From the NCBI GenBank assembly GCA_002162955.1, contig MABD01000030.1:22740-86739 (forward strand): a DNA stretch of 64,000 bases, read 5' to 3'. The notes under the pieces are model-generated. The model did no database searches and had not been told where the DNA came from. It worked only from the letters and a program-made list of their open reading frames with translations. The stretch is from Gammaproteobacteria bacterium 45_16_T64. Lineage in GTDB: Bacteria; Pseudomonadota; Gammaproteobacteria; Pseudomonadales; Ketobacteraceae. Below, in pieces: positions 44,172 through 53,179 of the stretch; positions within the stretch are counted from its first letter, which is position 1; each line of letters opens with the position of its first letter. The position numbers and the translations under genes are program-made.

Positions 44172-47100
44172 CTATTGGCGATACTCTTCAGAGAGTTTTT
44201 TCTTGGTGATCGGGCCGGGAATGCCGTCGGCGTCCAGTCCATGTAAGCGTTGAAACCCGGTGACAGCGGTGGTGGTTTTGCTGCCGTTGATGCCATCCAC
44301 AACACCCGCATTAAAACCTAGATTGTTACACCGAGTTTGAACACCCTGGATGGTGTTGACGTCCGGTAGTTCTCCCGCTTCGACAGCGAAATCTACTGAG
44401 AAAGTGGGCTGAGGGTCATTGTCTTTGAGCCATATATCCACTTTACCATTGAGGTCTTGCTCGTTAATTTTTGTTTTGAGGACGCCTTGTGCGTTTACTT
44501 TTCCGCTGATTACGCCGCTTTCTGTGGTGAGTTTGAAAGGCTTGTTACTCCAGGGAGTGCCTTTTTTGTTCGCGAGTTGAAGGATAAAGTGTTCCCGTAC
44601 TTTTATGTTCTTGATAGTCTCAGCTTGTTTACGTATTTTTTCCGTAACAATGCTATTGCTAGTGCTCTTTTGTTTGTGAGCTTGGCCTGCATCTTTCAGA
44701 CCTTTAGTGATGTCCGCAAGCAGCGTACCTGCTTCTTGTACTGCGGTATTCATCGCTCCTGAAAGCGTAGGGGTGATGATGGAAGTGTTAATTCCCATAC
44801 CAAATATAGAGATAAACACTTCGTTCACTAGCGGTGCAAGGTTTTCGGTTATGTCATAATCTGCTAGCGTGTCCCAAAAGTCTTCAGGGAAGTCGGCGAG
44901 TAATTGGCGGATTGTCTGGTCGCGCATCATAACATTAATGGCTTCAGCCGCTTCACTGGCGGGAGTGTATTGGATCGCACCTGCGGTATTGGCATCTTCT
45001 AATTTGCGTTGGATTTCCCTGATATTGCCAGTGCTAATATCTTCCATCAAATCTAGGTAGGAAGACCCAGATTTATATAGTCCTCGTGTAGAAAGAGAAG
45101 CGAAAGATGACAGGTTGGTGGCGATGCTCCAGCCGTTGTCGATGGCTGCTTGCGTATAAACCCAACCGTTTTCTTTAGCGGGAATGCTAGTTGATACCCA
45201 TGCTTGCATTTCGGTATCTTCTTGGGCCTGAATGATAATGTTTTTTAGCGATGTGCTCAGTTGTTCTTTGAGTGATTGTAGTTTCGTGGTCGCCGCTGGG
45301 TTGTTGGTGTAGTTTACTGCGATGGTGCCGGCGGGTAAGTTCTCTTCAAATGCCTGGCCTTTTGCATCAAGTGTACCCGTTCTGCTGCTACCGTCAGCAA
45401 GGTGTAATGTGTATTCTTGATTTCTTATGGGTGTCTTGTGCTTGTCGTCCCAGTTGAGTTGCAGCTGCAGCCAATTTTTCTCTTCTTTTGCTTTCGAGTC
45501 AGTGACGAGCGGGGCAGGGGCAAGTACAGCGGGAGAGGTTGTTTTAGTCTTGGTATTTGAGGAGTCATTGCTGGCAGAGGAGCTATTCCCGCTTGAGGGG
45601 GGTGATGGGATGCTAACGATTGGAGCGTTAGTCTTTGATGCCATGCGGAAGGTGATAGCTTGCGCGGCAGCTTGTCGTCTTGCGGCATCTCTTGGTGGCA
45701 ATGGAGGGACGCTGCTCGATGCAGGAGTAAAGTTTTGTCCTGCTTTGTTCTTATCTGCTTCCACCGGGGCTGTTGGTGGAATAATCATCGGTGGCATCGC
45801 GGCTCCACCGCCACCGCCTTCGTTAATCATCACCATTGGGCCTGTGATGGATACGCCTGATGGATCAAGAACTACGGTGCCCGCTCCTGCTTTTAATACG
45901 AGCTGTTGGCCCGCGCTTAGCATTGCTTTCATACCGGACTTTAGATAAATCGAGTTGCCCGCTTGCACTGCGCTGGCACCGGATATTTTTATGTTGGTGT
46001 CTTTGTTGATCGACAGTGTGAACTGTTTTCCAGCTTTCTCATTATGCTCGCCACCGATGGTTTGACTGAGCTTGGTGGTTTGTTGGTATTGACTGCCACT
46101 AATTGTTGCATGCCGGTTATTCTTGATAAGAGTTTTCTTATCGTTCTTGATGTGTATATCCATGTCTTTTTCGCCATGGATAAATACCTGTTCCTGACCT
46201 TTCTTATCTTCAATGCGAAATTCGTTAAATCCAGAGCCGCGTAAACTCGATTTAGTTTTTAACAGGGTGCGAGTCTTATTTGCAGGTAGGGCATAAGGTG
46301 CCTTATTTTGTCCGTTATATACACGGCCAGTAATAAGGGGGCGGTCAGGGTTGGAGTTTTCGTAACTTACGATAACTTCTTGGCCAATTCTTGGGATGCT
46401 CATCGCGCCATATTCAATACCTGCCCACCCTTGTTTTACACGTAGCCAGCATGAACTGGTTTCGTTCGAGGATCCTAGGCGATCCCAGGGGAATTGTACC
46501 TTTACTCGCCCATGCTCGTCGGTATATATCTCCTCACCGGGTGGCCCGGTAACAATGGCGGGAGAGGTGCCGTGGGCAGCGGGTTGGGTAAGTTGATCTA
46601 ATGATGGTCTAAATGGGATGTTTGATGGAATTGCAGTCAGCGTATTGTTATAGGTGCAGGCTTGAGATGCTGCATAGGCCTCAAGGGAGTGAGATTGTGT
46701 GCCTTTATGTTCAATATCAATAATGAGGTAATCTTGATTCCAAGATGAGTGTTGCTGACTGCTTAGCTCAAAACGTGTACCAGACGTTAGGAGTCGGTTG
46801 GTGCTTGCCGTGGCGTGTTCTTGTAGCGCCTGTAGTTGCTGAAGTCGAAGGTTCGCATATTGTTTCCCCACGCTTTCTTGTTGGTACAGGCTTGGGTAGG
46901 ACGTAAAGTGCTTATGGCTTGCGCTGCCTTTGCCATTGGCAATTAATGGGTTTTTAGGTGCCTGAAAAGTGAAGTCAATCAGGCTGGATTGGCTGGCAGT
47001 GATGTTGCGGTTGAGGGCGAAACGGTAAGCGCTGGTTTCGCCAAATGCCCGGCTTTGCTCTTGAATGTAGGGCAGCTGTGGTTTTGGGCATGCTGCGAAC

Positions 47101-47666
47101 GCGTTATTGTTATCAGACAGTACAATAACATGACGATCTTTGTGGTGAGTAAAGTGATAGTGAATGCCTTCTTCTGCTAATAAGCGAGATATAAAAGCGA
47201 GTTCCGACTCACCGTATTGTGCGCAATAGCTTCGTTTAGGGTAGCGTTTGCTTAGTTTCCATTGGTATTGATCGGAAGGGATTCTGGCGTCAGAGAATAG
47301 GGTGTTGATGATATCTTGTACTGTCTGGTCTTGAAATATTCGGTGCCCAGAGCGATGGTTGAAATTACTTAATTGTGGTTGCAGCGTGAGTTCATAAAGG
47401 CTGTAGTAGGTGCCTGATTCTATGTATTTTGCGGTGCTCACAAAACCATGGGCAAAGCGTTCGGTAGGCGTCGCTTCTTCACCGCGAAGCGTTAACAGCG
47501 CAGAGCTATTGGTCAGTTGATGCAGGTCAAGATCGGCGTTCTCTGTGGCGACGGTTATCCGCCATTCAAAAGGGCAAGATAGGGATTCTTGGCCGGAAAA
47601 TTCAGTCACTAGAAAGTTGTCTTGGTGACCTATAAGCGTAAAACTAAAGCGACTAACGTTTGCCAT
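44172..47666 (-). CDS. Evolved VgrG: type VI secretion tip with C-terminal extension and peptidoglycan-binding domain
   Basis: 1164 residues from ATG 47666, behind a perfect AAGGAGG. The VgrG core includes the gp27-like part (about 1-360, with SFTLIGHQDNFLVTEF), the gp5 OB fold (about 370-450, HGRVKVQFPWDR) and a beta-helix spike ending near residue 605. Then follow a Pro/Ser-rich linker (about 610-720), an Ig-like domain (about 728-795), a helical segment without a recognised fold (about 800-1015), a second Ig-like domain (about 1020-1090) and a PG_binding_1-type domain (about 1104-1162, GVQTRCNNLGFNAG). It should cap a T6SS needle and carry cargo into target envelopes. No other T6SS gene, chaperone or immunity gene is in the window. 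Confidence 0.9.
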   Translation of the reverse strand: MANVSRFSFTLIGHQDNFLVTEFSGQESLSCPFEWRITVATENADLDLHQLTNSSALLTLRGEEATPTERFAHGFVSTAKYIESGTYYSLYELTLQPQLSNFNHRSGHRIFQDQTVQDIINTLFSDARIPSDQYQWKLSKRYPKRSYCAQYGESELAFISRLLAEEGIHYHFTHHKDRHVIVLSDNNNAFAACPKPQLPYIQEQSRAFGETSAYRFALNRNITASQSSLIDFTFQAPKNPLIANGKGSASHKHFTSYPSLYQQESVGKQYANLRLQQLQALQEHATASTNRLLTSGTRFELSSQQHSSWNQDYLIIDIEHKGTQSHSLEAYAASQACTYNNTLTAIPSNIPFRPSLDQLTQPAAHGTSPAIVTGPPGEEIYTDEHGRVKVQFPWDRLGSSNETSSCWLRVKQGWAGIEYGAMSIPRIGQEVIVSYENSNPDRPLITGRVYNGQNKAPYALPANKTRTLLKTKSSLRGSGFNEFRIEDKKGQEQVFIHGEKDMDIHIKNDKKTLIKNNRHATISGSQYQQTTKLSQTIGGEHNEKAGKQFTLSINKDTNIKISGASAVQAGNSIYLKSGMKAMLSAGQQLVLKAGAGTVVLDPSGVSITGPMVMINEGGGGGAAMPPMIIPPTAPVEADKNKAGQNFTPASSSVPPLPPRDAARRQAAAQAITFRMASKTNAPIVSIPSPPSSGNSSSASNDSSNTKTKTTSPAVLAPAPLVTDSKAKEEKNWLQLQLNWDDKHKTPIRNQEYTLHLADGSSRTGTLDAKGQAFEENLPAGTIAVNYTNNPAATTKLQSLKEQLSTSLKNIIIQAQEDTEMQAWVSTSIPAKENGWVYTQAAIDNGWSIATNLSSFASLSTRGLYKSGSSYLDLMEDISTGNIREIQRKLEDANTAGAIQYTPASEAAEAINVMMRDQTIRQLLADFPEDFWDTLADYDITENLAPLVNEVFISIFGMGINTSIITPTLSGAMNTAVQEAGTLLADITKGLKDAGQAHKQKSTSNSIVTEKIRKQAETIKNIKVREHFILQLANKKGTPWSNKPFKLTTESGVISGKVNAQGVLKTKINEQDLNGKVDIWLKDNDPQPTFSVDFAVEAGELPDVNTIQGVQTRCNNLGFNAGVVDGINGSKTTTAVTGFQRLHGLDADGIPGPITKKKLSEEYRQ

Positions 47667-47731
47667 GCGTCCTCCTTGACCTAACGGCAAGGTTCCTGTG
47701 TGTGAGGGCTTCTGAAATCGCTACTTATATT

Positions 47732-47766
47732 GCTCGCTACTATTGGTCGCTACTATTGCTCGATAC
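47732..47766. repeat. 13-bp tandem repeat upstream of vgrG
   Basis: GCTCGCTACTATT (47732-47744) is followed by GGTCGCTACTATT (47745-47757) and a partial third unit GCTCGATAC. It lies about 65-100 nt upstream of the vgrG start, in its likely promoter or leader. Confidence 0.6.
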
Positions 47767-47799
47767 CTACATCGTTAGGTATTGCGTAGTGTGTAGAGG

Positions 47800-48993
47800 C
47801 TAATCTTTAGCTAGATAAACAACGAACTTCTTATTGCTATCTAATACAGACACGTGCTGGAACAGTTTTTTCAACATTATGTGATAATTGAGGTGTCTAT
47901 TTCCGACGATGCGCAGTTCGCCTTGCTCGGTGAGGTGTTGTTTGGCTTGTGAGAACATGCGAAAGGCGATCTGAGTGCCCACCGTATTGCTCTGATGAAA
48001 AGGCGGGTTGCATAAAATAAGATCGGCTTTTGCATTTTCTTCCGATAAGCAATCCATCGCGTGAAATCGTGTTTCGTTCTCGATGTTGTTGTCAGCGCAT
48101 GAGTGTTGTGCGCTCGATACTGCCAAATAGGAAACATCGTAAAAGTGTATTTTGGCCTCCTTATTGAGTTGGCTCGCGGCGATACCTAGCGCGCCATTGC
48201 CACAGCCTAGGTCGAATATGGTGCTTATATGCTGCTGTTCTGCGCCAAGGTGAGAGAGAAAAAAGCGAGTACCGATGTCTAGCTTGTTTTGGGCAAAGAC
48301 GTTGCTTAGGTTCGTTAGTGTAATGGGCCATTGCTCTAGGCTATATTGGGTAACCGGGGGCTTTTCTGGTAGGTCTAGGGATGGGTCAAAGGTAGGCAGA
48401 ATAAGTCGTGCTTTTTTCTTTGCGAGTGACGTGTGGGTAGGGCCAATAAGTTGCTCAAATCGCTCTGTGTAAGAGTGATGTAGGTGCTTTACCATGCCGC
48501 AAGCAATGACGAGGCTATTGGAGTGTAGGTGAGGGCGCAGCTCTCGCAGTTGGTATTCAAGCAAGGACAGTGTTTTGGGCGTTTGTAAAAGAACAACATC
48601 ATAGGGGCCATCTAAGGGGGAGGTGCTGGCGATGAATGTCGGTGATACCGCTTCTGCTATGGTGTTGATCGAGGCGTTGTGCTGCAGGGCGCTCTTTGCG
48701 AGAGTCGAGTCTGCCCAGCAATGAACCTTCCCAGGCGTTGCGAGTTCTGCGAGAGAGGAGGCAATAGGAATTGACAGTGCACCATTGTGATCATTAATCG
48801 TCAGAATTTTACTTGAGGTATCGTTGAGCCGTTGGCTGAGTTCTGTCGAGGTATCAAGTTGCTCTTTAAGGTGGCTGAGTGCGAGCTCGTCCGCTGCATT
48901 CCATGCGCGTAGTTGGGTGTTTTTTTCTAGCGGGTAGCATTCTAAGGTATAGCTGCCAAAAGCAGACTGAAAATGATTGTCTCTGTTAGCCAT
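47800..48993 (-). CDS. rlmG: 23S rRNA (guanine1835-N2)-methyltransferase RlmG
   Basis: 397 residues with the RlmG/RsmC layout: an N-terminal degenerate methyltransferase-like domain (about 1-195, with LQTPKTLSLLEYQLREL and LIGPTHTSLAKKKAR) and a C-terminal SAM domain (about 210-397). The SAM motif is IFDLGCGNGALGI and the catalytic motif is NPPFHQ, typical of N2-guanine methyltransferases. The motifs LDIGTRFFLSHL and RIVGNRHLNYH match RlmG more than RsmC. It modifies G1835 in 23S rRNA. It lies between vgrG and pckA, so it also interrupts the usual envZ-pckA order. Confidence 0.9.
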   Translation of the reverse strand: MANRDNHFQSAFGSYTLECYPLEKNTQLRAWNAADELALSHLKEQLDTSTELSQRLNDTSSKILTINDHNGALSIPIASSLAELATPGKVHCWADSTLAKSALQHNASINTIAEAVSPTFIASTSPLDGPYDVVLLQTPKTLSLLEYQLRELRPHLHSNSLVIACGMVKHLHHSYTERFEQLIGPTHTSLAKKKARLILPTFDPSLDLPEKPPVTQYSLEQWPITLTNLSNVFAQNKLDIGTRFFLSHLGAEQQHISTIFDLGCGNGALGIAASQLNKEAKIHFYDVSYLAVSSAQHSCADNNIENETRFHAMDCLSEENAKADLILCNPPFHQSNTVGTQIAFRMFSQAKQHLTEQGELRIVGNRHLNYHIMLKKLFQHVSVLDSNKKFVVYLAKD

Positions 48994-49025
48994 ATCTGGT
49001 CACGCTCAATAAATTACAGAAAAGA

Positions 49026-49052
49026 AAAAGCCGCTCTAGGAGCGGCTTTTTC
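49026..49052 (-). terminator. Intrinsic terminator of pckA
   Basis: AAAAAGCCGCTC and GAGCGGCTTTTT form a perfect 12-bp stem with a 3-nt loop, 26 nt past the pckA stop. T tracts are present on both strands. Confidence 0.88.
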
Positions 49053-49078
49053 GATGTGGCACTTCTTGAGAGTAAAGT

Positions 49079-50632
49079 TTACTCAGCAGAAGGTCCAGCA
49101 TTCTTGATGGCTTCTGATACGTCGTACTTATCAAAGTTCGCAGTAAATTGGCCAGCTAGATCTTTTGCACGCTCAACATAGGCTTCTTTGTCTGCCCAAG
49201 TTTGCTGAGGAACAAGTAGGTTGCTGTCAACGCCTTCAACAGCAACAGGTACGTCTAGGTTAAGAATGTCGATGTGTTGAGTTTCAACATCATCTAGCGC
49301 ACCAGTAAGGATGCCGCGGATAACTGCACGGGTTGTTGGGATGTCAAAGCGACTGCCCACACCGTGAGGACCACCAGTCCAACCAGTGTTTACTAGGTAA
49401 ACTTTGCTGCCGAACTCTTGAATACGTTTGATTAGCAATTCAGCATAATCACTTGCTGGGCGTGGGAAGAAAGGAGCGCCAAAGCAGGTGCTGAAAGTAG
49501 ACTTGATACCACCGCCAGAACCCATTTCAGTACTACCTACAAGCGCAGTGTAACCGCTTAGGAAGTGGTAGGCTGCAGCTTCTTCGTTTAGACGAGAAAC
49601 TGGAGGGATAACACCGTTAAGGTCACATGTTAAGAAGATAACGTGGGCAGGCTCACCGGCTTGGTTGGCTTCACAACGCTTAGCAACGTGCTCTAGAGGG
49701 TATGCTGCACGGGTGTTCTGAGTAAGAGACGTATCCGCGTAATCAGCAGTACGAGTCTCATCATTGATCACAACGTTTTCTAGAACAGTACCAAATTTGA
49801 TGGCGTCCCAAATAACAGGCTCGTTCTTCTTGCTTAGATCGATAGTCTTAGCGTAACAGCCGCCTTCGATATTGAATACGATGCCTTTGCCCCAACCGTG
49901 CTCATCATCACCAATAAGGTAACGCTCAGGATCTGCAGAAAGGGTTGTCTTACCAGTGCCAGATAGGCCGAAGAACAACGCAACATCGCCATCTTCACCA
50001 ACATTTGATGCACAGTGCATAGGTAGAACAGTTTTTTCTGGAAGCAGGAAGTTCTGTACAGAGAACATCGCTTTTTTCATCTCACCGGCGTAACGCATGC
50101 CAGCAAGAAGTACTTTGCGAGCGGCAAAGTTAAGGATAACGCAGCCGTCACTGTTGGTGCCGTCACGCTCAGGTTCACACTCAAAGGTAGGAGCGTGAAG
50201 AATTTGCCACTGCTCTTTGTTCTTAGGGTTAAACTTTTCAGCTTCAATAAATAGGTTACGACCAAACAGGTTATGCCAAGCAGTTTGGGTGGTTACCTTA
50301 ACAGGGATATAGTGATCAACAGCTGCGCCAACGTGAAGATTAGAAACAAAGTTGTCAGCGGTTGCAACATGCGCTTCAACACGATCCCAAAGGGCATCGA
50401 ATTTAGCTGCATCGAAAGGGCGGTTAACAGGTCCCCAGTGAATAGCATCACTAGTGCTGGGCTCATCAACAATGAAACGATCCATTGGAGAGCGGCCTGT
50501 GCGTACGCCAGTATTCGCAACGAACGCGCCATTATCGGCCAGACGTCCTTCTTTACGTGCTAGGGCCTCTTCGACCAGTTGCGCGGTGCTTAGATCAGTG
50601 TAGATCGTAGGTTCGCTGTTTGCTTGAGTCAT
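49079..50632 (-). CDS. pckA: Phosphoenolpyruvate carboxykinase (ATP)
   Basis: 517 residues, ATG 50632 with AGGA upstream. It converts oxaloacetate and ATP to phosphoenolpyruvate, ADP and CO2, the entry to gluconeogenesis when growing on acids or lipids. Motifs: the P-loop GLSGTGKTT near residue 230, [10 protein letters not shown] (metal/kinase-1a region), [10 protein letters not shown] near the N-terminus, and an [12 protein letters not shown] segment. All are intact. It lies near ompR/envZ and hslO as in many gammaproteobacteria. The promoter region upstream contains an inverted repeat. Confidence 0.95.
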   Translation of the reverse strand: MTQANSEPTIYTDLSTAQLVEEALARKEGRLADNGAFVANTGVRTGRSPMDRFIVDEPSTSDAIHWGPVNRPFDAAKFDALWDRVEAHVATADNFVSNLHVGAAVDHYIPVKVTTQTAWHNLFGRNLFIEAEKFNPKNKEQWQILHAPTFECEPERDGTNSDGCVILNFAARKVLLAGMRYAGEMKKAMFSVQNFLLPEKTVLPMHCASNVGEDGDVALFFGLSGTGKTTLSADPERYLIGDDEHGWGKGIVFNIEGGCYAKTIDLSKKNEPVIWDAIKFGTVLENVVINDETRTADYADTSLTQNTRAAYPLEHVAKRCEANQAGEPAHVIFLTCDLNGVIPPVSRLNEEAAAYHFLSGYTALVGSTEMGSGGGIKSTFSTCFGAPFFPRPASDYAELLIKRIQEFGSKVYLVNTGWTGGPHGVGSRFDIPTTRAVIRGILTGALDDVETQHIDILNLDVPVAVEGVDSNLLVPQQTWADKEAYVERAKDLAGQFTANFDKYDVSEAIKNAGPSAE

Positions 50633-51114
50633 TTTTCCTAAGTCCTCACGGCTTGTGGCCGATGTCTATATCAAAAGTAAATCTTGGTGTGCAATTGATT
50701 CATTATTGCTATGAATCGATCAACTGCAGTGTCAGTAAGGCCTTCTTACTCGTTGTTTGGGTCGCAAACGTTGAGTCGTGGTAGAAGGCAAGGTGCCTGT
50801 ATTGCACTGTGTCATCCCGTTTGCCATTCAAGCCGTACTGACTCAATTTCTGGGCGCAGTAGTATGGCAAATTAACGCAAAAAAGGCTAAACCTTTCCGT
50901 TTTCGGTAGGGCGCCAAAATGTTCTTTTACGCAAATAGCAAGTTGCTCGGTCGGTCGGTGTTTGTGTTGTTTGTTGGCGCTTGCTTACTTGTTGTGTCTT
51001 TGTTTTCATGGTGTTGTGAGTATTTTTCGGGTTTTCATATTCGAATGTTTGGCGGTTTGATTGAAAACCTCGCTTACACTTTATATGCCCACGAAATACT
51101 CACTATAAATGCGG
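50633..51114. promoter_or_regulatory. Gap between pckA and hslO (482 bp), pckA promoter region
   Basis: No gene is well supported. Near the pckA end there is an inverted repeat GATTCAT-N7-ATGAATC (50697-50717) about 65 nt upstream of its start. The rest has no recognisable RNA or repeat. A 75-codon plus-strand frame (50919-51146) with one hydrophobic stretch overlaps the 3' end of hslO and is not accepted as a gene. Confidence 0.45.
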
Positions 51115-52008
51115 CTAATGGGTGTGACCGTCATTGCTCGCACTAGAGGACTCAAATAGCATATGAATATCCACTTTGTCGAAATTGTGGTTGGTGTTGC
51201 AGAACTCACAATTCATATTAATTTGCTCTTGTTCTTCGAGGATTTGAAGCAATTCCTCCTTGCCGAGAGAGACTAAAGCGGCGCTCATTTTCTTTTTGCT
51301 ACATGAGCATTTAAAGTCGATGAGTTCGGCATCAAACATGCGCACGTTTTCTTCATGATAAAGGCGATGCAGTAATTCTTCCGCACTTATGGCTAAGTGC
51401 TCTTCTGCTGTTAGCGTATCGGCCAGTGTTGTGACGCGCTGCCAATCTTCGGCTTGTGCTTCGTCATCAACATTCAGTGCATCTGCTGAATTAAAGGGCA
51501 TTACCTGGATCATTAATCCTGCTGCTTTACCGTTGCCTTCGTGAAGCCAGATACGTGTGTCTAGCTGCTCAGATTGCTGGAAATAGAACTCTAAGCACTG
51601 TGAGAGGTTGCCATGCTCTAAGGGGACGATGCCTTGATAGTTTTCCCCTTTGTCTGGCTCAATGGTGATGGCGAGACTGGCGGACTGTAATAGCTCATTA
51701 AAGCCGAGACCTTCAATGTCCCCTTGCCAACGCGCTACGGAGCGAAGGTGTTTATCATGGGTGCATTCAACTGTTGCGAGTTGAATAGGGCCTTCTCCGC
51801 GGGCTTGTAAGGTGAACCGGCCTTCAAATTTAAGAGTAGAGCTTAGCATTACTGCTGCGGCCATCATTTCACCCAACAGACCTTGTATCTCGAGGGGGTA
51901 GTTATGCTTGGCTATTACGGTTTGGTAAGTTGACTCCAATAAACACCATTCTCCACGGATCGCGCTGTTGTCAATCATAAAGCGTCGGCTAGTATCGTGG
52001 TAATTCAT
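51115..52008 (-). CDS. hslO: Redox-regulated chaperone Hsp33
   Basis: 297 residues. Hsp33 is a cytoplasmic holdase switched on by oxidation. The C-terminal zinc switch has CSC and, about 30 residues later, CEFC, the four zinc-binding cysteines. The N-terminal core contains QGLLGEMMAAAVMLSSTLKF and GPIQLATVEC. The ATG overlaps the TGA of hslR (ATGA), so translation is coupled. Same order hslR-hslO as in E. coli. The stop lies just before the pckA upstream region. Confidence 0.95.
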   Translation of the reverse strand: MNYHDTSRRFMIDNSAIRGEWCLLESTYQTVIAKHNYPLEIQGLLGEMMAAAVMLSSTLKFEGRFTLQARGEGPIQLATVECTHDKHLRSVARWQGDIEGLGFNELLQSASLAITIEPDKGENYQGIVPLEHGNLSQCLEFYFQQSEQLDTRIWLHEGNGKAAGLMIQVMPFNSADALNVDDEAQAEDWQRVTTLADTLTAEEHLAISAEELLHRLYHEENVRMFDAELIDFKCSCSKKKMSAALVSLGKEELLQILEEQEQINMNCEFCNTNHNFDKVDIHMLFESSSASNDGHTH

Positions 52009-52445
52009 ATTGAGTCCTGTGGTGTTTGGTTGAATTGGATGATCTTTCTGCGTTGCTTTTTTGTAGGGCGCCCTTCAGTGGTTAAGCCACTTTCTGATGC
52101 CCTTTGTAGTTTGCGTTGTTCTGTGTTGAGCTCTCTGGCGGCGATGCTCTCGTCGGTTTCTTGGTAAAGCGTGACGGCAATGGTGGCGTTGCCTCGCTTG
52201 TCGCTGAGCTTTGTTACGATAACAGTTTTTTCTTCACTGCCCTGGCGCAGGCGTATGGATGCATTAAGCGCAACTTCTTTACTGGGCTTTACCCGATGGC
52301 CATCATAGTGGATTTTGCCACCATCTATCATTTCTTTAGCAATACTGCGGGTTTTGTAAAAACGCGCTGCCCAGAGCCATTTATCCAGCCTGATTTTTGG
52401 CGTCGCGGTTGAGGCTGTTTTGGAGGTGTTAGATTGTTTTGTCAT
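52005..52445 (-). CDS. hslR: Ribosome-associated heat shock protein Hsp15 (S4 domain)
   Basis: 146 residues. The S4 RNA-binding domain begins at residue 19 (IRLDKWLWAARFYKTR) and continues through GGKIHYDGHRVKPSKEV; a basic tail (TKKQRRK) follows. Hsp15 binds 50S subunits carrying stalled peptidyl-tRNA and is heat-inducible. It overlaps hslO by 4 nt and follows yrfG by 18 nt, so yrfG-hslR-hslO probably form one operon. Confidence 0.93.
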   Translation of the reverse strand: MTKQSNTSKTASTATPKIRLDKWLWAARFYKTRSIAKEMIDGGKIHYDGHRVKPSKEVALNASIRLRQGSEEKTVIVTKLSDKRGNATIAVTLYQETDESIAARELNTEQRKLQRASESGLTTEGRPTKKQRRKIIQFNQTPQDSI

Positions 52446-52463
52446 ATATGTCTTGGTAGGACC

Positions 52464-53135
52464 CTACGCAGGCCCAGTAAGGGGGGGAGGCATTATAGAG
52501 CTAAAACAGTCTAAGGACACAAACTCTTGGGTATCAATGATCGGTTTTTTACTGTCCGGCTTCATAATTGCCAATGTATGCCCTATTCCAGCGAGCTTGG
52601 CCGAGCGTAGTACTGCCAGGCTATCGTCGATGAGTAGCGTTTTTCGTTCATCGTAGGGTGTTTCACGGGCAAGTACATCCCAAAAGAGCATGTCTTCTTT
52701 GGGTAAGCCGAAGTCGTGGGAGCTGATAATGATATCCAGGTGATCTTCTATTTCTGTGTGCTTTAGTTTTAATTCAAGGCTCTTTCGATGGGCATTTGTG
52801 ACGAGTATTGCGCGTCTGCCTGATGCCCTAATATTTTGCAGAAAAGTGACGGCATTGGGGCGAGGGCTAATTAAGTGTGCCACATCTTGCTTGAGTGCAG
52901 CCACATCGATATTCAGTGTTTCACTCCAAAAATCAAGGCAATACCAATTTAACGTCCCTTGATGTTCCTTAAACTGTTCATATAATTGGGCTTTTGCTGA
53001 CGCTAGGTTTATATTGTGGATCTCTGCATAATGCGCGGGCAGGTGCTCCAGCCAAAAATGGTTGTCGAAATACAGGTCCAGCAAAGTACCGTCCATGTCT
53101 AATAATACGGTGTCGATATGATCCCAGTCGATCAT
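52464..53135 (-). CDS. yrfG: HAD-family nucleotidase YrfG (GMP/IMP nucleotidase)
   Basis: 223 residues from ATG 53135, with GAGGAAA upstream; a longer in-frame start at 53162 is less likely. HAD motif I is LLDMDGTLLDL, motif II the Thr in ILVTNAH, motif III the Lys in GLPKEDMLFW, and motif IV LLIDDS. The E. coli homologue dephosphorylates purine mononucleotides. NHFWLEHLP and TLNWYCLDFWSE are shared with YrfG. First gene of the operon with hslR and hslO, divergent from nudE (44 nt between starts). Confidence 0.92.
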   Translation of the reverse strand: MIDWDHIDTVLLDMDGTLLDLYFDNHFWLEHLPAHYAEIHNINLASAKAQLYEQFKEHQGTLNWYCLDFWSETLNIDVAALKQDVAHLISPRPNAVTFLQNIRASGRRAILVTNAHRKSLELKLKHTEIEDHLDIIISSHDFGLPKEDMLFWDVLARETPYDERKTLLIDDSLAVLRSAKLAGIGHTLAIMKPDSKKPIIDTQEFVSLDCFSSIMPPPLTGPA

Positions 53136-53179
53136 GGCGGTTTCCTCGTTGAAGGTGAACAAGTAGAGCAGTTACCAGT

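Noticed and set aside
45427-45948. 173-codon plus-strand frame inside vgrG
   Set aside because: It lies opposite the Pro/Ser linker of VgrG, where low-complexity codons keep antisense frames open. It was considered as an immunity gene but has no ribosome-binding site or normal protein composition.
50919-51146. 75-codon plus-strand frame with a hydrophobic stretch between pckA and hslO
   Set aside because: It overlaps the 3' end of hslO by 32 nt, has no homology I recognise and only a weak ribosome-binding site; the hydrophobic run is easily produced by T-rich DNA.
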